Assembly (NCBI GenBank): GCA_900539715.1
Contig: UQDA01000038.1
Location: 1 to 18,814, forward strand
From: an uncultured Lachnospiraceae bacterium
GTDB lineage: Bacteria; Bacillota; Clostridia; Lachnospirales; Lachnospiraceae
Direction: 5' to 3'
Length of the DNA stretch: 18,814 nt
Shown: positions 13,731 to 18,814 of the stretch, piece after piece
Numbering within the stretch: the stretch's first letter is position 1
How the letters are laid out: each line of letters starts with the position of its first letter
Position numbers and translations under genes: made by a program
Notes under the pieces: model-generated
The model's input: the letters and a program-made list of their open reading frames with translations, nothing else
Databases searched by the model: none
What the model was told of the DNA's origin: nothing

Positions 13731-16358
13731 ATGACAAAATGGGTTTACTTATTTAAAGAGGGAAACGCGGACATGCGCAACCTTCTGGGAGGCAAGGGAG
13801 CTAATCTGGCAGAGATGACAAATCTTGGACTTCCAATCCCGCCCGGCTTCACCGTGACGACAGAAGCTTGCACTGATTATTATAATAATGGGAAGACGAT
13901 TTCCGAAGAGATTCGGAAACAGATTTTTGACGCACTGGCGATTTTGGAAGAGCAGCAGGGAAAGAAGTTCGGAGATGTAGAGAACCCTTTGCTTGTTTCA
14001 GTCCGCAGCGGAGCAAGAGCTTCGATGCCGGGAATGATGGACACGATCCTGAATCTTGGTCTGACGGACATTTCGGTGGAAGGCTTTGCAAAGCGCACAG
14101 GTAATCCCAGATTTGCATATGATTCTTATCGCCGCTTTATCCAGATGTTTTCGGATGTGGTAATGGAGATACCCAAAGCATTTTTTGAGCGAGTGCTGGA
14201 TGAGATAAAGGAAGGAAAAGGAGTTCATTTTGATACGGAGCTGACAGCGGATGACTTAAAGGAAGTGATAGTCCGCTTTAAGAAAATATATCGCGATAGA
14301 ATGGGGGAAGATTTCCCGCAGGAGCCGAAGGTTCAGCTGATGGAGGCAGTAAAGGCCGTATTTCGTTCATGGGATAATGAAAGAGCTATCGTTTACCGTC
14401 GCATGAATGATATTCCGGGAGACTGGGGAACAGCGGTTAACGTTCAGTCAATGGTATTCGGAAATATGGGCGATACATCGGGCACAGGCGTTGCGTTTAC
14501 CAGAAACCCCTCTACAGGTGCAAAGGGGATTTACGGGGAATATCTTATCAATGCGCAAGGCGAGGACGTCGTTGCAGGTATCCGTACGCCTCAGCCGATC
14601 ACACGTCTGGAACAGGATCTTCCCGAGTGCTATGAGGAATTTTTAAATATCGCAAACCGTCTGGAGCAGCATTACCGCGATATGCAGGATATGGAGTTTA
14701 CGATTGAGAACGGAAGGCTGTTCTTTTTACAGACGAGAAACGGGAAACGCACTGCTCCGGCAGCTCTGCAGATAGCCTGCGATCTTGTAGATGAAGGTAT
14801 GATAACTTCCGAAGAGGCTGTATCAAGGATTGAAGCAAAATCTCTTGACCAGCTCTTGCATCCGACCTTTGATCCGGATGCGTTAAAGAACGGGACTGTG
14901 ATAGGGCAGGCTCTTCCTGCATCTCCAGGTGCGGCTGCCGGAAAAGTCTATTTTACGGCGGAAGAAGCAAAAGAAGCACATGAAAGAGGGGAGCGCGTAG
15001 TGCTTGTGCGCCTCGAGACATCCCCGGAAGATATTGAAGGTATGCATGCAGCGGAGGGCATCCTGACCGTGCGCGGCGGAATGACATCCCATGCAGCGGT
15101 AGTTGCAAGAGGAATGGGAACTGCATGTATTTCAGGCTGCGGGGATATCGTCATCAATGAAGCGGCAAAATTTTTCAGTTTGGGCGGAAAAACCTATCAT
15201 GAGGGAGACTATATTTCTCTGGATGGTTCGACCGGTAAGATTTATGACGGGGACATCCGGACACAGGAAGCTTCCATCAGCGGTAATTTCGGAAGGATCA
15301 TGGAATGGGCAGATTCTTTCCGCAGTCTGAAAGTACGGACGAATGCAGATACTCCCGCGGATACGGCGAATGCGATCCGTCTGGGGGCGGAAGGTATCGG
15401 TCTGTGCCGGACAGAGCACATGTTCTTTGAACCGGACAGGATTCCGAAGATCCGCAAGATGATATTATCGAAAACCGTTGAGGAAAGAGAAAAGGCTCTG
15501 GAAGAACTTATCCCGTTCCAAAAAGGCGATTTTAAAGGGATTTATGAAGTGATGGAGGGACGCCCGGTTACGATACGTTTCCTCGATCCTCCGCTGCATG
15601 AGTTTGTTCCGACAGAGGAAAAGGATATAGAAGAGCTGGCGAAGGATATGGGTTTGAGTGCAGCAGAAGTCCGTGCTACATGCGATGAGCTGCATGAGTT
15701 TAATCCGATGATGGGACATCGCGGCTGTCGTCTTTCCGTAACTTATCCGGAAATCGCACGGATGCAGACGAGAGCGGTGATAGAAGCGGCTATCGAGGTA
15801 AAACAGGAGAAGGGCTTTGATATTGTTCCGGAAATCATGGTCCCTCTTGTGGGAGATAAGAAGGAACTCAAATTTGTCAAGGATGTCATTGTAGAGACCG
15901 CAGAGCAGGTAAAAGCTGAAAAAGAGTCTGATTTGCAATACTGTGTCGGGACGATGATAGAGATTCCGAGAGCGGCATTGCTCGCAAATGAGATTGCGGA
16001 AGAAGCGGAGTTTTTCTCTTTTGGAACAAACGACCTGACGCAGATGACTTTTGGTTTCTCGCGTGATGATGCAGGCAAGTTCCTTGTAGATTATTATAAG
16101 AGCAAAATTTATGAATCTGATCCCTTTGCACGTCTTGACCAGAACGGCGTAGGGCAGCTGGTGGAAATGGCAGCGAATAAGGGACGTTGTGTAAAACCCG
16201 GATTAAAGCTCGGCATTTGCGGAGAGCATGGCGGCGACCCTTCGTCTGTAGAATTTTGTCATAAGGTGGGTCTGGACTATGTTTCCTGCTCGCCGTTCAG
16301 GGTGCCAATCGCAAGGTTGGCGGCAGCTCAGGCTGCTATCAAGAACCCCCGCAAGTAA
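13731..16358 (+). CDS. ppdK: Pyruvate, phosphate dikinase
   Basis: The enzyme interconverts pyruvate, ATP and phosphate with PEP, AMP and pyrophosphate, a central step at the PEP-pyruvate node in anaerobes. The protein has 875 residues, the full family length. The N-terminal ATP-grasp domain has VYLFKEGNADMRNLLGGKGA (5-24) and SVRSGARASMPGMMDTILN. The swivelling phosphohistidine domain has GGMTSHAAVVARGMG with catalytic H454. The C-terminal PEP/pyruvate barrel has GLCRTEHMF, GTMIEIPRAAL, SFGTNDLTQMTFG and LGICGEHGGDP with catalytic C830. AAAGGGGG precedes the ATG. It is a monocistronic unit: terminator upstream, own promoter, and accessory DNA directly downstream. Confidence 0.98.
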   Translation: MTKWVYLFKEGNADMRNLLGGKGANLAEMTNLGLPIPPGFTVTTEACTDYYNNGKTISEEIRKQIFDALAILEEQQGKKFGDVENPLLVSVRSGARASMPGMMDTILNLGLTDISVEGFAKRTGNPRFAYDSYRRFIQMFSDVVMEIPKAFFERVLDEIKEGKGVHFDTELTADDLKEVIVRFKKIYRDRMGEDFPQEPKVQLMEAVKAVFRSWDNERAIVYRRMNDIPGDWGTAVNVQSMVFGNMGDTSGTGVAFTRNPSTGAKGIYGEYLINAQGEDVVAGIRTPQPITRLEQDLPECYEEFLNIANRLEQHYRDMQDMEFTIENGRLFFLQTRNGKRTAPAALQIACDLVDEGMITSEEAVSRIEAKSLDQLLHPTFDPDALKNGTVIGQALPASPGAAAGKVYFTAEEAKEAHERGERVVLVRLETSPEDIEGMHAAEGILTVRGGMTSHAAVVARGMGTACISGCGDIVINEAAKFFSLGGKTYHEGDYISLDGSTGKIYDGDIRTQEASISGNFGRIMEWADSFRSLKVRTNADTPADTANAIRLGAEGIGLCRTEHMFFEPDRIPKIRKMILSKTVEEREKALEELIPFQKGDFKGIYEVMEGRPVTIRFLDPPLHEFVPTEEKDIEELAKDMGLSAAEVRATCDELHEFNPMMGHRGCRLSVTYPEIARMQTRAVIEAAIEVKQEKGFDIVPEIMVPLVGDKKELKFVKDVIVETAEQVKAEKESDLQYCVGTMIEIPRAALLANEIAEEAEFFSFGTNDLTQMTFGFSRDDAGKFLVDYYKSKIYESDPFARLDQNGVGQLVEMAANKGRCVKPGLKLGICGEHGGDPSSVEFCHKVGLDYVSCSPFRVPIARLAAAQAAIKNPRK

Positions 16359-16360
16359 GA

Positions 16361-16471
16361 GTTCTGTCATTCACCATTGGATTTGATGAAGCGCAAACCT
16401 TCTATAAATCCCATGGATACGGCATAAAACCGTCAAAATGGCATGATTTGACCGTGGAGGTTTATATCTAA
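16361..16471 (+). pseudogene. Fragment resembling a GNAT acetyltransferase C-terminus
   Basis: In the frame beginning two bases after the ppdK stop the sequence reads SFTIGFDEAQTFYKSHGYGI followed by KPSKWHDLTVEVYI and TAA. The EAQTFYKSHGY segment is the usual C-terminal signature of GNAT N-acetyltransferases. No start codon, ribosome-binding site or acetyl-CoA-binding loop is present, so only about 35 residues of a gene remain. It ends just before a terminator that probably belonged to that gene or to ppdK. It likely marks a recombination junction. Short length limits certainty. Confidence 0.5.
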
Positions 16472-16476
16472 TCACC

Positions 16477-16521
16477 AAAACCCCCGTACATTCCCAATTG
16501 GGCAATGTGCGGGGGTTTTTT
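16477..16521 (+). terminator. Rho-independent terminator
   Basis: AAAACCCCCGTACATT (16477-16492) pairs with AATGTGCGGGGGTTTTTT (16504-16521), with one G-U pair, around a short palindromic loop region (CCCAATTGGG). The T-run of six completes a strong terminator for ppdK and the acetyltransferase remnant. Confidence 0.9.
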
Positions 16522-16564
16522 GTTGTTATTTTGGGCTGTTTGTACAAATCTAAACGGGAACGCA

Positions 16565-16625
16565 AAAATGTATTCTGATTTCAAAAATACATTTTGTCCA
16601 TGCTCGCTGCTATTTTCACAGCAGC
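16565..16625. repeat. Two inverted repeats upstream of the first parB-like gene
   Basis: AAAATGTATT (16565-16574) and AATACATTTT (16586-16595) are a perfect 10-bp inverted repeat with an 11-base spacer. GCTGCT (16606-16611) and AGCAGC (16620-16625) form a second stem with an 8-base loop; GTCCA (about 16596-16600) and TGGAC flank it as an outer pair. They may be ParB-binding or operator sites, or a structured leader. The rest of the gap from 16526 to 16673 holds only a weak promoter candidate (TTGTTG, 17 bases, TACAAA) and the ribosome-binding site. Confidence 0.5.
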
Positions 16626-16673
16626 CAATTCCGTAATTTTGGACGAATTCAGCTTTCAGTAAAGGAGGCCATT

Positions 16674-17537
16674 ATGAGACGAGACGATCAAAGGCAAGCA
16701 GTAAAAAACATTCCCTTGGAACAACTGAAGCCATTTAAGAATCATCCCTTTCAGGTACGAGACGATGAGGAATTTCGGCGTCTTGTTGAGAGCATTGAAA
16801 TTCACGGTGTAATTCATCCAGCGGTGGCTCGCCAGATTGGTGAGGATTGTTATGAACTAATTTCTGGTCATCGACGCAAAGCGGCTTGTGAAGTATTGGG
16901 TTACTCTGAGATGCCTGTTTTAGTCCGGTCTATGACGGATGATGAGGCAGTTGTAAACATGGTAGATGCAAACCTTCAGCGTGAAACGATTCTCCCAAGT
17001 GAAAGAGCCTTTGCATACAAAATGAAGTTGGTAGCTATGAGCCATCAGGGGCGTAAAGGATTTACTTCCGCCCAACTTGGGCGGAAGTGTGTCGGAAAAG
17101 AATCCAGAGAGTTAATTGCTGAACAAGTCGGTCAAAGTCGCAACCAAATTTCTCGCTATATCCGTCTTACTGAATTGATACCAGAAATCCTTGAAATGGT
17201 TGATAATCGAAAAATGGCATTGAATCCAGCAGTATCTATTTCCTACTTGGACAAGAAGCAACAGAAGCTACTATATAAGGTAATGGTAGCACTAAAAGCA
17301 ACCCCATCTATTTCTCAGGCAAAAGCCATCCGAGAAAAGGCCAGTGAATCAGACTTTACAGAAGATTACTTGGTTTGTATCTTATCGGAAAAGAAACCAA
17401 ACCAGAGAGAGCCGATGATTGTTGAAGAAGAAGAAATCAAGCAGTATTTCCCCTCGCATTACAATAGTGAACAGATGCACAACACGATTTTACTGTTGAT
17501 TAGAAATTGGAGTAAAAAGCGTGGCTACACACAATAA
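16674..17537 (+). CDS. ParB/Spo0J-family nucleoid-binding protein, stand-alone
   Basis: The protein has 287 residues. The N-terminal ParB domain starts with IPLEQLKPFKNHPFQVRDD and contains the CTP-binding motif region ELISGHRRKAA (about 63-73), followed by MVDANLQRETILPSERAFA. A helix-turn-helix follows (AEQVGQSRNQISRYIRLTEL, about 150-169), with a helical C-terminus. The family binds centromere-like sites on chromosomes, plasmids and integrative elements. There is no parA next to it in tight linkage; its own terminator follows and parA lies 450 bases on. AAAGGAGG precedes the ATG. It is markedly AT-rich (21 of 60 G+C in one row counted, 17161-17220). It could act in partition or as a transfer regulator of a mobile island. 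Confidence 0.88.
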   Translation: MRRDDQRQAVKNIPLEQLKPFKNHPFQVRDDEEFRRLVESIEIHGVIHPAVARQIGEDCYELISGHRRKAACEVLGYSEMPVLVRSMTDDEAVVNMVDANLQRETILPSERAFAYKMKLVAMSHQGRKGFTSAQLGRKCVGKESRELIAEQVGQSRNQISRYIRLTELIPEILEMVDNRKMALNPAVSISYLDKKQQKLLYKVMVALKATPSISQAKAIREKASESDFTEDYLVCILSEKKPNQREPMIVEEEEIKQYFPSHYNSEQMHNTILLLIRNWSKKRGYTQ

Positions 17538-17563
17538 AAGGTCATTATACCTTGTCACAACAG

Positions 17564-17593
17564 GGAGCAGAAAAATTTTCTGCTCCTTTTTTT
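17564..17593 (+). terminator. Rho-independent terminator after the first parB-like gene
   Basis: GGAGCAGAAAA (17564-17574) is complementary to TTTTCTGCTCC (17576-17586) and is followed at once by a seven-T run. It lies 26 bases after the stop and separates this gene from parA. Confidence 0.92.
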
Positions 17594-17599
17594 ATTTTT

Positions 17600-17987
17600 T
17601 GCGCAACAAACGGCCTCTGCCGTGGCCTACAAGTGAGAGTTACATCTCGTGGACCTTGAAAATTCAGAAGAACATCAGGTACAACCGTCCCTCGGAGAGC
17701 CACTCCGGTGATACGCCATGACGCCTACGGGTCGAGCGACTTCCCTATCGCCGGTAAAGAGCTTGATAACTTGAGGCCACGATCCAGGGACAGGGGGAAA
17801 ACTTACACTCAGCCACAGTCCGAGCGTTAAAAGCGTCGCAGGCAATGGGAGTGTCCGGTACAGAACCGTGATAAATGAATCCTAAATCAAAAGGATGCCG
17901 AAATGTTCTTGATTTTAAGAAAACCCAAGGGGGTAGTTTACCCTCTTTACATTCCATCTTCTGTTCAAGACACAGGAGGAAACTGAA
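17600..17987 (+). other. Hairpin-rich leader upstream of parA; candidate structured RNA or cis-acting DNA site
   Basis: No protein gene is supported here on either strand. The stretch is GC-rich and full of short perfect stems: CGGC/GCCG (17611-17622), GAGA/TCTC (17635-17648), CGGAG/CTCCG (17693-17707), the palindrome GTCG-AG-CGAC (17731-17740), GCGA/TCGC (17736-17751), CGGT/ACCG (17856-17868) and GGGTA/TACCC (17931-17943). Sense open frames are short. The parA ribosome-binding site (GGAGG) lies at about 17974-17980. It could be a long 5' leader RNA, the centromere site of the ParA/ParB system, or an origin of transfer. I cannot choose among these, and none of the textbook parS, riboswitch or intron signatures is visible. 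Confidence 0.4.
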
Positions 17988-18809
17988 ATGAACACACAAA
18001 TTATCGCCATCGCCAACCAGAAAGGCGGCGTTGGCAAGACAACCACCTGCGCAAATCTGGGTATCGGGCTGGCGCAGACGGGGAAGAAAGTTCTGCTGAT
18101 CGACGGAGACCCGCAGGGCAGCCTGACCATCAGCCTGGGCCATCCCCAGCCGGACAAGCTGCCCTTTACTCTGTCCGACGCGATGGGCCGTATCCTGATG
18201 GACGAGCCGATGCGCCCCGACGAGGGCATCCTGCACCACCCGGAAGGCGTTGACCTGATGCCTGCCGACATCCAGCTCTCCGGCATGGAGGTCTCCCTGG
18301 TGAACGCCATGAGCCGTGAGACCATCTTGCGGCAATACCTGGACACGCTCAAGGGACAGTATTCCCATATCCTGATTGACTGTCAGCCCTCCCTGGGGAT
18401 GCTTACGGTCAATGCGTTGGCGGCTGCCAACAGGGTCATAATCCCCGTCCAGGCGGAGTATCTGCCCGCCAAGGGCCTGGAACAGCTGCTCCAGACGGTC
18501 AATAAGGTGAAACGGCAGATCAACCCCAAGCTCCAGATCGACGGTATCCTGCTGACGATGGTGGACAACCGCACCAACTTTGCCAAGGAGATTGCGGCTC
18601 TGCTGCGAGAAACCTACGGCAGCAAAATCAAAGTGTTCGGAACTGAGATTCCCCATTCTGTCCGAGCAAAGGAAATCAGTGCCGAGGGCAAGAGTATTTT
18701 TGCCCATGACCCCAAGGGCAAAGTGGCCGAGGGTTACAAGAATCTGACCCAGGAGGTGATGAAACTTGAAAAGCAGCGCGAAAAAAATAGAGCTGGCCTC
18801 AGTAGATGA
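17988..18809 (+). CDS. parA: ParA/Soj-type partition ATPase
   Basis: The protein has 273 residues, the small Soj-type ParA with no N-terminal helix-turn-helix. The deviant Walker A is KGGVGKTT (12-19) with signature Lys12; the A' region is LLIDGDPQGSL (36-46); Walker B is ILIDCQPSLG. TEIPHSVRAKEISAEGKSI near the end is typical. It dimerises on ATP, coats DNA nonspecifically and works with ParB to place and keep replicons or integrative elements. GGAGG precedes the ATG. The gene is far more GC-rich than the previous parB-like gene (38 of 60 in the row 18061-18120). A second parB begins inside its last 44 bases, so parA and that parB form the true pair. Confidence 0.95.
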   Translation: MNTQIIAIANQKGGVGKTTTCANLGIGLAQTGKKVLLIDGDPQGSLTISLGHPQPDKLPFTLSDAMGRILMDEPMRPDEGILHHPEGVDLMPADIQLSGMEVSLVNAMSRETILRQYLDTLKGQYSHILIDCQPSLGMLTVNALAAANRVIIPVQAEYLPAKGLEQLLQTVNKVKRQINPKLQIDGILLTMVDNRTNFAKEIAALLRETYGSKIKVFGTEIPHSVRAKEISAEGKSIFAHDPKGKVAEGYKNLTQEVMKLEKQREKNRAGLSR

Positions 18810-18814
18810 CCTGT
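18766..18814 (+). CDS. Start of a second ParB-family protein, cut by the window end
   Basis: Sixteen codons are visible from a TTG start: MKSSAKKIELASVDDL, which resembles the N-terminus of ParB proteins encoded after parA in Firmicutes mobile elements. AGGAGGT lies eight bases upstream of the TTG, inside parA, and the reading frame overlaps the last 44 bases of parA. The short visible length limits the call, but ribosome-binding site, frame and context agree. Confidence 0.65.
   Translation, partial: MKSSAKKIELASVDDL

Noticed and set aside
13447..13734. 95-codon + strand open frame between glyS and ppdK
   Set aside because: It begins inside the glyS terminator, has no ribosome-binding site, covers the ppdK promoter and ribosome-binding site, and has no protein-like motif.
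17600..17900. Group I or group II intron in the parA leader
   Set aside because: I found no GUGCG-type 5' end, no domain V-like hairpin and no conserved group I core; the stems are short and unconnected to those patterns.
17745..18707. 320-codon - strand open frame opposite parA and its leader
   Set aside because: It is the antisense of parA, has no ribosome-binding site, and parA has complete ATPase motifs; high G+C keeps the antisense frame open by chance.
1..18814. CRISPR arrays, tRNA or rRNA genes
   Set aside because: I saw no regularly spaced repeats and no tRNA cloverleaf or rRNA-like sequence on either strand by eye.

Overview
The window looks like a chromosomal segment of a Lachnospiraceae-type member of the Clostridia (Firmicutes). 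The basis is gene content and order: era, a YqzL-like gene, recO, a lipoprotein, glyS of the single-chain bacillar type, and ppdK, with AGGAGG-type ribosome-binding sites and TTGxxx-17-TATAAT promoters. A conserved housekeeping block (about 3.2-16.4 kb, + strand) lies between two pieces of accessory DNA. The assignment is inference from sequence; I could not search any database.

Left accessory region (1-2.76 kb, - strand). A compact operon-like cluster runs right to left: a frameshifted XRE repressor; an ImmA/IrrE-like protein whose expected HExxH motif reads HALRH; two adjacent secreted or membrane paralogues that share an extracellular His/Cys motif in exactly the same register, one with a transmembrane helix and cytoplasmic coiled coil, the other with a peptidoglycan-binding domain; and a zinc-ribbon plus integrase-AP2-like protein that appears cut short by an IS200/IS605-like end at the window edge. 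Two short palindromes upstream of the repressor are candidate operators. A gene-poor, apparently decayed stretch (2.76-3.19 kb) separates this cluster from the core block.

Core block (3.2-16.4 kb, + strand). From a predicted promoter at 3187 the genes are: a rhomboid-fold membrane protein without a catalytic serine motif but with a Cys/His-rich tail; a sigma-70-like protein lacking region 4; a small unknown; a large M16C zinc metalloprotease; a DUF4349-type lipoprotein; the ribosome-assembly GTPase Era; a YqzL-like small protein; a short RecO; and, from an internal near-consensus promoter, a second lipoprotein and glycyl-tRNA synthetase, closed by a strong terminator. ppdK (pyruvate phosphate dikinase) follows as a separate unit with an extended -10 promoter.

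Right accessory region (16.36 kb to the end). Directly after the ppdK stop comes a fragment resembling the C-terminus of a GNAT acetyltransferase, then a terminator, an inverted-repeat-rich leader, a stand-alone AT-rich ParB-like gene with its own terminator, a long hairpin-rich intergenic leader, and then a much more GC-rich parA followed by a second parB that begins inside parA and runs off the window. This resembles the maintenance module of an integrative conjugative element or plasmid-like island; no integrase, relaxase or attachment site is visible, so the boundary is inferred only from content and composition.

The best candidates for something undescribed are the left cluster (paired His/Cys-motif sensors with a decayed repressor) and the structured leader before parA.
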